Source of the DNA: Streptomyces sp. YIM 121038
GTDB lineage: Bacteria; Actinomycetota; Actinomycetes; Streptomycetales; Streptomycetaceae
Direction: 5' to 3'
DNA: 64,000 nucleotides
Assembly: GCF_006088715.1 (NCBI RefSeq)
Contig: NZ_CP030771.1
Coordinates: 9,422,001 to 9,486,000, forward strand
Part shown: positions 43,209-51,436 of the stretch, one piece after another
Layout of the letters: each line of letters starts with the position of its first letter
Numbering within the stretch: position 1 is the first letter of the stretch
Notes under the pieces: model-generated
The model's database searches: none
What the model was told of the DNA's origin: nothing
Seen by the model: the letters and a program-made list of their open reading frames with translations, nothing else
Position numbers and translations under genes: made by a program

Positions 43209-44780
43209 TCAGGCGGCGGCGTCGAGCTCCTCGCCCTCGACGAACGTCCGCACCACCTCGATGTCCCCGATGCGCCCCGGGTCCACCCGCCGCGGGTCGT
43301 CGCCCAGGACCACGAGGTCGGCGCGCTTGCCGGGGGAGAGGCTGCCCGCGCTGTCCTCCCAGCGGCAGGCGTACGCGGCGTCGACGGTGTACGCGCGCAG
43401 TGCCTCGTCGACGCTCACGGCCTCCTCGGGGCCGATGAGCCTGCCGGAGGCGGAGGCCCGCTCGACCATGAACTGGACGGCCCGCAGCGGCGCGCCGTCG
43501 GCGACGGGCCGGTCCGAGCTGCCCGCGAGGCGCACCCCGTGGTCGTGGAAGCCCCGCCCCCGGTACAGCCACGGCGCCCGATCGGGCCCCATGATCGTGG
43601 CGTAGTCGTCCCCGAAGTACCGCAGGAAGCTCGGCTGCACGACGGCGATGGCCCCGAGCTCGGCGAAGCGGCCGAGCTGGTCCGGGCGGACGAGGCCCGC
43701 GTGCTCCACGCGGTGGCGGGTGTCGGTGCGCGGCTTCGCGCGTCGGGCCGCGGCCAGGGCGTCCAGGGCGAGGTCGACGGCACGGTCGCCGATCGCGTGC
43801 ACAGCGAGCTGCCAGCCCGCCCGATGGCCCTCGACGATGGTCTCGGTGAGCACCTCAGGGTCGGCCTGGAGCTGCCCGCTGGACGCGCTGCCCGCATAGG
43901 GCTCGGTGAGCGCGGCCGTGCGCGCCATCATGCCGCCGTCGGTGAACACCTTCAGGGCGCCGAGCGAGAGGCGCCCGTCGCCGAAGCCCGTGCGCAGTCC
44001 GAGGCCGAAGGACCGCGTCGTGGTGTCCTCGGGCGCCGCCTCGACCGGGCGCAGGGCGTCCGCCGCCACCATGAGCTGGACCCGCAGCGGCAGCCGTCCG
44101 GTCTCGTGGGCGAGCTGGAAGGCCGCGCCCTCGAGGGGGCTGTGCGCGAACAGCTCGCTGCCGATGCCCGCCTCGGCGCAGGCCGTGATGCCCTGGGACC
44201 GGCACTCGCGGCCGGACCGGGCGACGGCGTCGGCCAGTTCGGCCAGCGTGTGCGGCGGGCGCAGGGCGAGGGCGGCGCTCATGGCGTCCTCCGCGAGGAA
44301 GCCGTCCGGGCTCGCGACGTGTGGCGGCAGCTGTTCGAGGACGGCGGAGTTCACCAGGCACGCGTGCCCGGAGATGTGGCCCAGGTACACCTTGCGGCCC
44401 GCGCTCACCGCGTCGAGCTCGACGGCGGTCAGCGGCCGGTCGAGCATGCGCTGGTCGTAGCCTCCGAAGCTCACCCAGCCGCCCTCGGGAGCGGTCGCCA
44501 CGGCGTGGGCCACGACCCCGAGGACGTCGTCGACCCGCCTGCTGGGCGCGACGCTCGGTGCCCCGGCTTTGAGGCCGGCCCAGATGAGGTGGACGTGGCT
44601 GTCGATGAATCCGGGAAGGACCGTGGCGCCGCCGAGGTCGAGGACGCGCCGCGCCGGAAGCCCCGCCACGTCGGAGTCGAGTCCCACGATCCGGCCTCGC
44701 CAGACGCCGAGTTCCCGGGCGGTGGGGCGGGCCGGATCCATCGTGAGGATGGTGGCGTTGGTGATCCTGGAGCAAAGCAC
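43209..44780 (-). CDS. amidohydrolase (YtcJ-like, amidohydrolase_3)
   Basis: 523 residues from GTG 44780. The small beta-sandwich at both ends frames a TIM barrel: ILTMDPARP, then VLPGFIDSHVHLIWAGL with the metal-binding HxH, QLAVHAIGDRAVDLALDAL, HRVEHAGLVRPDQLGRFAELGA, and GSSDRPVADGAPLRAVQFMVER with the metal Asp. YtcJ-like enzymes hydrolyse amide or carbamate C-N bonds of mostly unknown substrates. Divergent from it, across a 17/19-match iron box (44829-44847), is a double-HTH protein, so either or both may be iron-regulated. Confidence 0.9.
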   Translation of the reverse strand: MLCSRITNATILTMDPARPTARELGVWRGRIVGLDSDVAGLPARRVLDLGGATVLPGFIDSHVHLIWAGLKAGAPSVAPSRRVDDVLGVVAHAVATAPEGGWVSFGGYDQRMLDRPLTAVELDAVSAGRKVYLGHISGHACLVNSAVLEQLPPHVASPDGFLAEDAMSAALALRPPHTLAELADAVARSGRECRSQGITACAEAGIGSELFAHSPLEGAAFQLAHETGRLPLRVQLMVAADALRPVEAAPEDTTTRSFGLGLRTGFGDGRLSLGALKVFTDGGMMARTAALTEPYAGSASSGQLQADPEVLTETIVEGHRAGWQLAVHAIGDRAVDLALDALAAARRAKPRTDTRHRVEHAGLVRPDQLGRFAELGAIAVVQPSFLRYFGDDYATIMGPDRAPWLYRGRGFHDHGVRLAGSSDRPVADGAPLRAVQFMVERASASGRLIGPEEAVSVDEALRAYTVDAAYACRWEDSAGSLSPGKRADLVVLGDDPRRVDPGRIGDIEVVRTFVEGEELDAAA

Positions 44781-44828
44781 GAACAGATCCCTTCGAAGGA
44801 GTGAATCTTCGTCCCGCGCGAGCTATTG

Positions 44829-44847
44829 TTAGGTGAGGCTAGCCTAA
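44829..44847. promoter_or_regulatory. iron box (DmdR/IdeR type)
   Basis: TTAGGTGAGGCTAGCCTAA matches the actinobacterial consensus TTAGGTTAGGCTAACCTAA at 17 of 19 positions. It lies between the amidohydrolase and the double-HTH gene. Fe-loaded DmdR1 would repress from here. Confidence 0.88.
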
Positions 44848-44868
44848 GTTTTGATGGTGGTGGGTGGG

Positions 44869-45558
44869 GTGGACGAGAGACGGGTGGAACGTCGGCGCGC
44901 GGCCTGTGCGCACCGGCTCGACGCCTGGGCCGATGGTGTGGTCGCGGGGCTCGACGCGCAAGAAGACGTCGAACGGTCCTTACTCCAGGCCCTGCGGGGC
45001 GACCCGAGCCTGCGCGAGGAGACCGCCGTGCGCCGCGCCGACGCGCTGCGGGCCGCCGCGCTCGGCCTCGGCCCGGCCGGATGCGCCGTGGCGGCGGGCG
45101 TCTCCGTTCGGATGCTCCGCGGCTGGCAGGAGCAGGACCCCGCGTTCGCGGCCGCCATGACGGCCGCGGCGGAGCTCGCGGAGCAGGAGCGGGAACGCGC
45201 CGCCCCGGTCGCGGCCGACGTCCCCGGTCTCGGACCCGCCGCGCTGCGCGTGGTCCTCAAGGCCATCAGGGAGGGCTCCGTCCAGTCCTCGGCCGCCGCC
45301 CTCGGCGGCTGGTCCGAGCAGTCCTTCCTCCGGCTGCGCCGCAAGAGCCCGGAGGTCGCCGCCCTGCTCGCCGCCGCGCGCCGGGCGCGCGCCAAGAAGG
45401 CGGACCGGCGCGGCCGTCCGCGCTTCGAGCGGGGATATCGACTGGTTCGCGTGGATGACGGCGATAGGGGCGGTGAGGCGGGAGGCGAGGTGGGCGCTGA
45501 CCGGTCGGACGGTGGCGGCGCCGACAGCGGCAGTGCGGCCGCTGCCTCCGGGGCGTAG
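44869..45558 (+). CDS. double helix-turn-helix protein downstream of an iron box
   Basis: About 229 residues from GTG 44869. ATG 44854 is also open but lies 7 nt after the iron box with no ribosome site. The protein contains two homologous helical units: AALGLGPAGCAVAAGVSVRMLRGW with QEQDPAFAAAM, and AIREGSVQSSAAALGGWSEQSFLRLRRKSPEVAALL. These look like paired homeodomain-like HTHs (terminase-small-subunit style). A basic stretch RARAKKADRRGRPRFERG and an acidic Gly-rich tail follow. I do not recognise a named family. The iron box just upstream and the adjacent siderophore cluster suggest a role in iron starvation, perhaps as a regulator. Confidence 0.72.
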   Translation: MDERRVERRRAACAHRLDAWADGVVAGLDAQEDVERSLLQALRGDPSLREETAVRRADALRAAALGLGPAGCAVAAGVSVRMLRGWQEQDPAFAAAMTAAAELAEQERERAAPVAADVPGLGPAALRVVLKAIREGSVQSSAAALGGWSEQSFLRLRRKSPEVAALLAAARRARAKKADRRGRPRFERGYRLVRVDDGDRGGEAGGEVGADRSDGGGADSGSAAAASGA

Positions 45559-45654
45559 CCGCTCGGGGGCGGCTCGCCCATTTTTACACCTATATGAGGG
45601 ATCTCGACCCCATGGGGGAGAACGGCGCGAGAGGTGGTAATTGGGGCACAAGAG

Positions 45655-45698
45655 TCGGCGCCCGCCGCGCGAACCGGAGTCCGTGCGGCGGGCGCCGA
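45655..45698. terminator. bidirectional terminator, 14-bp stem
   Basis: TCGGCGCCCGCCGC (45655-45668) and its perfect complement (45685-45698) with a 16-nt loop, between the convergent double-HTH gene and cchA. Confidence 0.75.
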
Positions 45699-45700
45699 CG

Positions 45701-45719
45701 GCCGGTCCCAGGGACCGGC
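45701..45719. terminator. second terminator hairpin
   Basis: GCCGGTCCC-A-GGGACCGGC, a compact 8-9-bp stem immediately before the cchA stop on the minus strand. It backs up the larger hairpin beside it. Confidence 0.55.
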
Positions 45720-45734
45720 AACGCGGGAGGCGTG

Positions 45735-46682
45735 TCAGGCGCGCTGGGTCAGGTAGCCGCCCATGGAGGTGAAGTACTCGGCCGCGGACAGCTCGCGGCC
45801 GTCCTCGGTCCGTACGCGCGTGATGGCCAGGCCGTGGTTGCGGCCGGTGCGGGCGTCGGCCCCGGCGACGATCACCACGCCCTCGCCCTCGCGGTAGAAG
45901 ATGCGGCCGGGCGTGCCGCCGTAGCGCCCCTCGGAGACGACTGCGGCCACGACCTCGAGGCGCTTGCCCTTGTGGAAGGTGAAGGCGCTGGGGTACGGCT
46001 CCGACTGGGCGCGCACGAGCCGCTCCAGGTCCTCCGCGGGCCAGGTCCAGTCGATGCGGATGTCCTCCGTGGAGCGCTTGTGGAAGAAGGTCGCCTGGGA
46101 CCGGTCCTGCCGGGTGAACTCCGTCTCGCCGGAGGCGATCAGGTCGAGCGCGCCGGTGGTGACTGGGGCGATGAGGTCGACCGTCTTGTGGAAGAGGTCG
46201 GTCGCGGTGTCCTTCGGGCCGACCGGCACGGCCTCCTGCCGGACGATGTCACCGGCGTCGAGCTCGTCGTTCATCATGTGCGCGGTGACGCCGACCTCGC
46301 TCTCGCCGTTGATCAGGGCCCAGATCAGCGGCGAGAAGCCCGCGTACTTCGGCAGCAGCGAGTCGTGGACGTTCAGCGTGCCGTGGCGCGGCAGGCCGAA
46401 GATGCGCGGGGGGATCCAGGTCCGCCAGTTGTTGGCGACGATGATGTCCGGGTCGGCCTCCTTGAGGCGCTCGAACAGCTCGTCGTCGTCGGGACGGTTG
46501 CGGATGAGGACCGGCACGTCGTGCGCCTCGGCGAGGTCGGCGACGGAGTCGCTCCAGATCTTCTCGTACGCGTGCTCGCTCTTGGGGTGCGTCACGACGA
46601 GGACCACGTCGTGCTCGGAGTCCAGGAGGGCTTGCAGGGTGCGGTGCCCCCAGGTCTGGTAACCGAACATGACGACCCGCAT
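45735..46682 (-). CDS. cchA: hydroxyornithine N-formyltransferase of coelichelin biosynthesis
   Basis: 315 residues from ATG 46682 with a GGAGGAA ribosome site. It resembles methionyl-tRNA formyltransferase: RVVMFGYQTWGHRTLQALLD (N-terminal Rossmann-like domain), VANNWRTWIPPRIFGLPRHG, and the catalytic block GTLNVHDSLLPKYAGFSPLIWAL (Asn-His) plus ELDAGDIV with Asp. A C-terminal FMT_C-like domain follows from ~205. In coelichelin assembly it transfers formyl from 10-formyl-THF to the delta-N-hydroxyl of ornithine. It diverges from the permease operon; a weak iron box (46721-46739, 12/19) and a strong one (46824-46842) lie in the gap. CchB, its hydroxylase partner, is not adjacent here. Confidence 0.93.
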   Translation of the reverse strand: MRVVMFGYQTWGHRTLQALLDSEHDVVLVVTHPKSEHAYEKIWSDSVADLAEAHDVPVLIRNRPDDDELFERLKEADPDIIVANNWRTWIPPRIFGLPRHGTLNVHDSLLPKYAGFSPLIWALINGESEVGVTAHMMNDELDAGDIVRQEAVPVGPKDTATDLFHKTVDLIAPVTTGALDLIASGETEFTRQDRSQATFFHKRSTEDIRIDWTWPAEDLERLVRAQSEPYPSAFTFHKGKRLEVVAAVVSEGRYGGTPGRIFYREGEGVVIVAGADARTGRNHGLAITRVRTEDGRELSAAEYFTSMGGYLTQRA

Positions 46683-46720
46683 GGGGTTCCTCCTCAGAGC
46701 AGGGATTGACCGGCGGTAAG

Positions 46721-46739
46721 TAAAGCAAGGCTTACCTTG
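46721..46739 (-). promoter_or_regulatory. weak iron box upstream of cchA
   Basis: The plus-strand sequence TAAAGCAAGGCTTACCTTG matches 12 of 19 consensus positions, with the GGCTTACCTT half intact. It lies 39 bp from the cchA start codon. Confidence 0.5.
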
Positions 46740-46823
46740 GTGTGCAATGGTCGCACGGGGTGCCGAAGTTGACGGCCGCCGGTGGGCGCGCACCGTGACG
46801 GGCCTCTCGACCCCGGTGCGAGT

Positions 46824-46842
46824 TTAGCTTAGGCTAGCCTAA
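46824..46842. promoter_or_regulatory. iron box upstream of the permease operon
   Basis: TTAGCTTAGGCTAGCCTAA, 17 of 19 consensus positions. The core CTTAGGCTAGCCTAAG (46828-46843) is a perfect palindrome. It is probably shared by the divergent cchA promoter. Confidence 0.88.
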
Positions 46843-47031
46843 GTGAAATGGGGAGGGGGGCTGCCGGGTGCCGACCGGCCCCGAGCCGCCGCCAGCTAGG
46901 GTGGCGGGCGCTCCGCAGCGCTCTGCCAGGGGACCAGGGCGGGGGCGGAGCCGTGGGCGCGTTCCTTGCCGGGCGCGAGGTGCCCCACCGGCCGCGCGTC
47001 CCCGCCCGAGCAAAGGGATAACGTACGTCGC

Positions 47032-48090
47032 ATGGGCATAACTGCAGTTGAGCGCCTTGCGCCCACCGGTTCATCAGGGGTCCGCCGACGGCGGGTTGTC
47101 GGTCTGGGCGTGCTGGTGGCGGTCCTCGTCGTCGCGGCGATCGCGTCCTTGGCCGTCGGCGCGCGCGCGTTGAGCCCCGCCGAGGTGTGGCACGGTCTCT
47201 TCGCCTCGCGGGAGGCCGACCAGCGGCTCAATGAGATCAGGCTCATCGTGCAGACCGTGCGGGTGCCCCGGACGGTCCTCGCGATCGTCGCGGGCATCGC
47301 CCTCGGCGTCGGCGGGGCGTTGATCCAGGGGTACACGCGCAACCCGATCGCCGACACGGGCCTCCTCGGCGTGAACGCCGGCGCCTCCTTCGCCGTGGTC
47401 TCGGTGATCGCCGTGTTCGGGTTCACCAACCCGTTCCAGTACGTGTGGTTCGCCTTCCTGGGCGCGGCCGTCGCCGGTGTCGTCGTGTTCTCGCTCGCGA
47501 GCATCGGCAGAGGTGCGGGCAACCCGCTGACCCTCGCCCTCGCCGGGCAGGGCATCACGGTGTTCCTCACGGCGATGACCACCGCGATCGCGCTGTCGGA
47601 CCAGAAGTCGCTGAACGCGCTGCGGTTCTGGAACTCGGGCTCCGTCACCGGCGTGAAGTTCGACGTGATCTGGCCGATCGCCGGGTTCGTCGCCGTCGGC
47701 CTCGTCCTCGCGGCGGTCACCCTGCCCTCGCTCAACCTGCTCAACCTGGGCGAGGACGTGGCCCGCGGCCTCGGCGTGAACATCGCGCTGAGCCGGACCC
47801 TCGGCATCGGCGCCATCACCCTGCTCGCGGGCGCGGCGACCGCGGCGTGCGGGCCCATCGCCTTCCTCGGGCTCATGGTGGCCCACATCGCCCGCTTCGT
47901 GACCGGCCCCGACTACCGCTGGCTGGTGCCGTACGCGGGTCTGCTCGGCGCGGTCGTCCTGCTGGTCTGCGACATCGTGGGGCGCCTGGTGGTGCGGCCG
48001 GGCGAGCTGGACGCGGGAGTCGTCGTCTCCCTGCTCGGCGCCCCGTTCTTCGCGGTGCTGGTGTGGCGTGGAAAGTTCAAGAGCGCGTGA
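47032..48090 (+). CDS. cchC: ferric-siderophore ABC permease (FecCD family)
   Basis: 352 residues from ATG 47032. There are about ten membrane helices of the FecCD fold: VLGVGVLVAVLVVAAIASLAVGA-like helix 1, VRVPRTVLAIVAGIALGVGGALIQGYTRNPIADTGLLGVNAGAS, and the ATPase-contact motif GACGPIAFLGLMVAHIARFV (EAA-like loop GPIAFLGL). It pairs with the next permease to move ferric coelichelin across the membrane, energised by the ATPase at 49212. It is coupled to that permease by a GTGA overlap. An iron box lies 190 bp upstream. The symbol follows the order in S. coelicolor and is positional. Confidence 0.9.
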   Translation: MGITAVERLAPTGSSGVRRRRVVGLGVLVAVLVVAAIASLAVGARALSPAEVWHGLFASREADQRLNEIRLIVQTVRVPRTVLAIVAGIALGVGGALIQGYTRNPIADTGLLGVNAGASFAVVSVIAVFGFTNPFQYVWFAFLGAAVAGVVVFSLASIGRGAGNPLTLALAGQGITVFLTAMTTAIALSDQKSLNALRFWNSGSVTGVKFDVIWPIAGFVAVGLVLAAVTLPSLNLLNLGEDVARGLGVNIALSRTLGIGAITLLAGAATAACGPIAFLGLMVAHIARFVTGPDYRWLVPYAGLLGAVVLLVCDIVGRLVVRPGELDAGVVVSLLGAPFFAVLVWRGKFKSA

Positions 48091-49166
48091 ACGGGGCGGA
48101 CGTCGTGAACGGGACAGATGTGAAGTCGTCGGTGGCGCCGGGCATCCGGATCGGCCAGGTGTCGTTCGTGTGGCGGCCGTGGGTCGCGTTCGTCACGCTC
48201 GTGCTCACGGCGGCGACCTTCGTGGTCTTCTGCCTGTCCATCAGCATCGGGGACTTCCCCCTGGAGCTGTCGCGGGTGATCGCCACCCTCTTCGGCAGGG
48301 GCGAGCAGGTCGACGAGTTCGTGATCATGGACCTGCGGATGCCGCGCGCCCTCGCCGGGCTCGTCGTGGGCATCGCGCTCGGGGTCTCCGGCGCGATCAC
48401 CCAGTCCATCGCCCGCAATCCGCTGGCCAGTCCGGACGTCCTCGGCGTCACCCAGGGCGCGAGCGCGGTCTCGGTGTTCCTGCTCACGGTGTCGGGCGGG
48501 GCGTCGGCGGCGGTCGTCGGCTCCGTGGGCCTGTCCGCGGCCGCGCTCGGCGGCGGTCTCCTCACCGGCCTGCTCGTGTACTTCCTGGCGTGGCGGCGGG
48601 GGATCGACGGCTTCCGGCTCATCCTCATCGGCATCTCGGTGAGCGCCGTGATGGAGGCGCTCACGACCTGGCTCCTGACCACGGCCGACATCAAGGACGT
48701 GGCCCGGGCGCAGTCCTGGCTCGTCGGCTCCCTGGACAACCGGTCGTGGGACGAGGTCTGGGTGGCGTTCTGGTGCTCGCTCGCGCTGCTCGCCGTCGTC
48801 GCGTGCGTCGCCTTCCAGTTCAAGCCCCTGCACTTCGGCGACGAGGTCGCCGCGGGCCTCGGCGTCCGCTTCCAGGCGGTGCGGGCGATCCTGCTCCTGT
48901 GCGCGGTCCTGCTCGCCGCCGTGGCGGTGAGCGCGGCGGGCCCCGTCCCCTTCGTCGCCCTGGTCGCGCCCCAGGTGGCGATGCGCCTCGCGCGCTGCCC
49001 CACGCCGCCGATGGTGGCCTCCGGCATGGTGGGGGCGCTGCTCCTGATCGGTGCGGACCTCCTCGCGCGCACGGCCCTGCCGGTCACGCTCCCGGTCGGC
49101 GTGGTCACCGCCGCGGTGGGCGGACCCTTCCTCATCTACCTCCTGGTGCGGGCGAACCTCAAATAG
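48087..49166 (+). CDS. cchD: ferric-siderophore ABC permease (FecCD family), second subunit
   Basis: 359 residues from GTG 48087; GTG 48105 with GGGGCGGA upstream is an alternative. The FecCD motifs are RMPRALAGLVVGIALGVSGAITQSIARNPLASPDVLGVTQGAS and the loop AGPVPFVALVAPQVAMRLAR. The helical count matches its partner, with which it forms the heterodimeric channel. An iron box begins 8 bp after its stop and separates it from the ATPase, which therefore has its own promoter in addition to read-through. Confidence 0.9.
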   Translation: MNGADVVNGTDVKSSVAPGIRIGQVSFVWRPWVAFVTLVLTAATFVVFCLSISIGDFPLELSRVIATLFGRGEQVDEFVIMDLRMPRALAGLVVGIALGVSGAITQSIARNPLASPDVLGVTQGASAVSVFLLTVSGGASAAVVGSVGLSAAALGGGLLTGLLVYFLAWRRGIDGFRLILIGISVSAVMEALTTWLLTTADIKDVARAQSWLVGSLDNRSWDEVWVAFWCSLALLAVVACVAFQFKPLHFGDEVAAGLGVRFQAVRAILLLCAVLLAAVAVSAAGPVPFVALVAPQVAMRLARCPTPPMVASGMVGALLLIGADLLARTALPVTLPVGVVTAAVGGPFLIYLLVRANLK

Positions 49167-49174
49167 CCTGATAC

Positions 49175-49193
49175 AAAGGTGAGGCATACCTAA
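49175..49193 (+). promoter_or_regulatory. iron box upstream of the siderophore ATPase
   Basis: AAAGGTGAGGCATACCTAA, 14 of 19 consensus positions. It ends one base before an in-frame ATG (49194), which is one reason to prefer the GTG at 49212 as start. Confidence 0.75.
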
Positions 49194-49211
49194 ATGCGCA
49201 GAGGGGGGCTT

Positions 49212-50051
49212 GTGGTCACTCAGTACATCACCGAGATCGAGTCCGACGTCGACGACGCCGCACGGCTCACGGCCAGGGGCGTCAGCGTCGGCTACGGCGC
49301 GCGGACCGTCATCGACGATCTCGACGTGGCGATACCGCCAGGGGTGATCACCACGATCATCGGCCCCAACGGCTGCGGCAAGTCGACGCTGTTGCGGACC
49401 CTCTCGCGGCTGCTCAAGCCGACCAAGGGGTCCGTCGTCCTCGACGGCCAGGACATCGTCCGGCTCAAGACCAAGGACGTGGCGAAGAAGATGGGCCTGC
49501 TGCCGCAGGCGCCCGTCGCGCCCGAGGGCCTGACGGTGTCCGACCTGGTCGCCAGGGGCCGCCATCCGCACCAGAGTTGGCTGCGGCAGTGGTCGTCGGA
49601 CGACGCCGACGTCGTGGCGCGCGCCCTGGCCATGACCGGCGTGTCCGACCTGGCCGACCGTCCTGTCGACTCGCTGTCCGGCGGGCAGCGCCAGCGCGTC
49701 TGGATCTCCATGACCCTGGCCCAGGGCACCGATCTGCTCCTCCTGGACGAGCCGACCACCTATCTGGACCTGGCCCACGCGGTCGACGTGCTCGACCTCG
49801 TGGACGACCTGCACGAGTCGGGGTGCGCCGTGGTCATGGTCCTGCACGACCTCAACCTGGCCACGCGCTACAGCGACAACCTCATCGTGATGAAGGAGGG
49901 GACGATCCTGGCGCAGGGGCACCCGCGCGACGTCATCACCTCCGAGCTCCTCGACGAGGCGTTCGGGCTGCGCGCCATGGTGATGGACGACCCAGTGGGC
50001 GACCGGCCGCTCATCGTGCCCATCGGCCGTACGCACGTGCAGCTGGGCTGA
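49212..50051 (+). CDS. cchE: ferric-siderophore ABC transporter ATPase (FecE-like)
   Basis: 279 residues from GTG 49212, chosen over ATG 49194 because GAGGGG (49201-49206) is correctly spaced and the upstream ATG abuts the iron box. All ATPase motifs are present: Walker A GPNGCGKSTL, Q-loop GLLPQAPVAP, signature LSGGQRQRVWISMTLAQ, Walker B LLLLDEPTTYLDL and VLHDLN. It powers the two FecCD permeases. A 12-bp-stem terminator follows the gene. Confidence 0.93.
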   Translation: MVTQYITEIESDVDDAARLTARGVSVGYGARTVIDDLDVAIPPGVITTIIGPNGCGKSTLLRTLSRLLKPTKGSVVLDGQDIVRLKTKDVAKKMGLLPQAPVAPEGLTVSDLVARGRHPHQSWLRQWSSDDADVVARALAMTGVSDLADRPVDSLSGGQRQRVWISMTLAQGTDLLLLDEPTTYLDLAHAVDVLDLVDDLHESGCAVVMVLHDLNLATRYSDNLIVMKEGTILAQGHPRDVITSELLDEAFGLRAMVMDDPVGDRPLIVPIGRTHVQLG

Positions 50052-50088
50052 GCCCTGCCCGTGCGGGCCCGCCGGCCCGTCCCCACAC

Positions 50089-50128
50089 GCACGCCGGGGC
50101 CGCTCCGCGCGGGCTTGCCCCGGCGTGC
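50089..50128 (+). terminator. terminator after the siderophore ATPase
   Basis: GCACGCCGGGGC (50089-50100) pairs perfectly with GCCCCGGCGTGC (50117-50128) around a 16-nt loop. Confidence 0.75.
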
Positions 50129-50294
50129 GACTGCCCTTCACGCGCGGTGTGGTTGAGCCCCCTCTGCGTGGCGCGCCTCCGCGCTCCCGCGCCCGCCGGT
50201 GCGCCTCGGTGCCGCCGCACCGGCCCCCACCTGCGGCGCGACCGTGTCCGTGTCCGGGCGACCCGACTGACCCCGCGTACAGACAAGTTGAAAG

Positions 50295-50313
50295 TTAGGC
50301 TAGGCTTACCTCA
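50295..50313 (+). promoter_or_regulatory. iron box upstream of the binding lipoprotein
   Basis: TTAGGCTAGGCTTACCTCA, 16 of 19 consensus positions, 71 bp before the start codon of the siderophore-binding protein. Confidence 0.85.
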
Positions 50314-50384
50314 CAACCGCAAGGTAAGGTTTGGCTGCCCTGAGACAGGGGCGCACCGGACAGCGTGAAAGCAAGGGATCTCGG

Positions 50385-51434
50385 ATGCATCTCCATCGAA
50401 CGACGACCATGAGGCCCTGGCGGCGGATGGCGGCCGTGGTGTCCGCCGCGGCCCTCGGCGTCGGACTCCTCGCGGGATGCGGCTCGGACAAGTCGGACAA
50501 GGGCGACGACGCCGCTCCGGCTGCCGCCGCCGGCAAGTTCCCCGTGACCGTGGAGCACGCGTTCGGATCCACGAAGGTCGAGAAGGCCCCCAAGCGGGTC
50601 GTCACCGTCGGCTACACCGACGACCAGACCGTCCTCGCGTTCGGCACCAAGCCGGTCGGCATGACCGACCAGTACCCGAACCCGGCGGGCAAGTCCCCCG
50701 ACATCAACACCCAGTGGCCCTGGGTGAAGGACAAGTGGGGCGACGCCAAGCCCGACGTCATCATGAAGAACGGTGACTCCGGCCCCAACTACGAGAAGAT
50801 CGCCGCCCTGCGGCCGGACCTGATCATCGCGGTGTACTCCGAGATCGACAAGGCCGCCTACGACAAGCTCTCCAAGATCGCCCCCACGGTGGGCCGCACC
50901 AAGGGCGAGAAGGAGCCCTTCAGTGCTCCCTGGCAGGACAACGCCCTGCACATCGCCAAGGCGCTCGGCCAGGCCGAGAAGGGCGAGAAGCTCGTCAAGG
51001 ACATCCAGGGCAAGCTCGACGCCGCCAAGAAGGCGCACCCCGAGTTCGCCAAGAAGAACGCCGTCGCGCTGTCCTGGTACAAGGACTCCGTCGCGCCGTT
51101 CACCTCCACCGACGTGCGCGGCCGCCTGGTGACGGGCATCGGCTTCCAGTACCAGACCAAGATCGACAAGGTCGCGGGCGGCAAGTTCTTCACCGTCCTG
51201 TCGCCCGAGCGCATCGACCTGGTCAACACCGACCGCATCTTCGTCATCAACGACAAGGCGGACCAGAAGGCGCTCAAGAAGTCCGAGCTCTTCAGCAACC
51301 TGGACGCCGTGAAGAAGGGCAACGTCTCCTACCTGCTGGACAGCGAGGGCCCCGCGGTCGGCGCGGCCATCTCCCAGGGCACCCTGCTCTCCATGCCCTA
51401 CGCGATCGACGAACTCGTCAAGTCGGTCGGCTAG
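50385..51434 (+). CDS. cchF: ferric-siderophore-binding lipoprotein
   Basis: 349 residues from ATG 50385 (AAGGGATC ribosome site); ATG 50409 is an alternative that shortens the n-region. The lipoprotein signal peptide ends in GVGLLAGCGS, with the lipobox Cys the first mature residue. The FecB/FhuD-like fold follows: PKRVVTVGYTDDQTVLAFGTKPVGM, then LRPDLIIAVYSEIDKAAYDKLSKIAPTV, and a C-terminal lobe DSEGPAVGAAISQGTLLSMPYAIDELV. It is anchored outside the membrane, captures ferric coelichelin and delivers it to the permeases. The iron box upstream fits. Confidence 0.93.
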   Translation: MHLHRTTTMRPWRRMAAVVSAAALGVGLLAGCGSDKSDKGDDAAPAAAAGKFPVTVEHAFGSTKVEKAPKRVVTVGYTDDQTVLAFGTKPVGMTDQYPNPAGKSPDINTQWPWVKDKWGDAKPDVIMKNGDSGPNYEKIAALRPDLIIAVYSEIDKAAYDKLSKIAPTVGRTKGEKEPFSAPWQDNALHIAKALGQAEKGEKLVKDIQGKLDAAKKAHPEFAKKNAVALSWYKDSVAPFTSTDVRGRLVTGIGFQYQTKIDKVAGGKFFTVLSPERIDLVNTDRIFVINDKADQKALKKSELFSNLDAVKKGNVSYLLDSEGPAVGAAISQGTLLSMPYAIDELVKSVG

Positions 51435-51436
51435 GT

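Larger units (their letters stand above)
46683..47031. other. 349-bp divergent promoter region with two iron boxes
   Basis: It holds the promoters for cchA (minus) and the permease operon (plus). Two iron-box-like sites are annotated separately. The remaining ~190 bp before the permease start is GC-rich; no gene or other element was recognised. The ornithine hydroxylase gene that accompanies cchA in known coelichelin clusters does not fit here. Confidence 0.75.
50052..50384. other. 333-bp gap between ATPase and binding protein
   Basis: It holds a strong terminator (50089-50128) and an iron box (50295-50313) for the binding-protein promoter. The stretch between (50130-50290) is very GC-rich and has no recognisable gene. 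The binding protein is thus transcribed separately. Confidence 0.75.

Noticed and set aside
44869..45558. Phage terminase small subunit
   Set aside because: The HTH style is similar, but no other phage genes are near and an iron box precedes the gene; kept as an unknown double-HTH protein.
49194..49211. ATG 49194 as start of the siderophore ATPase
   Set aside because: It touches the iron box and has no ribosome site; the GTG at 49212 is properly spaced from GAGGGG.
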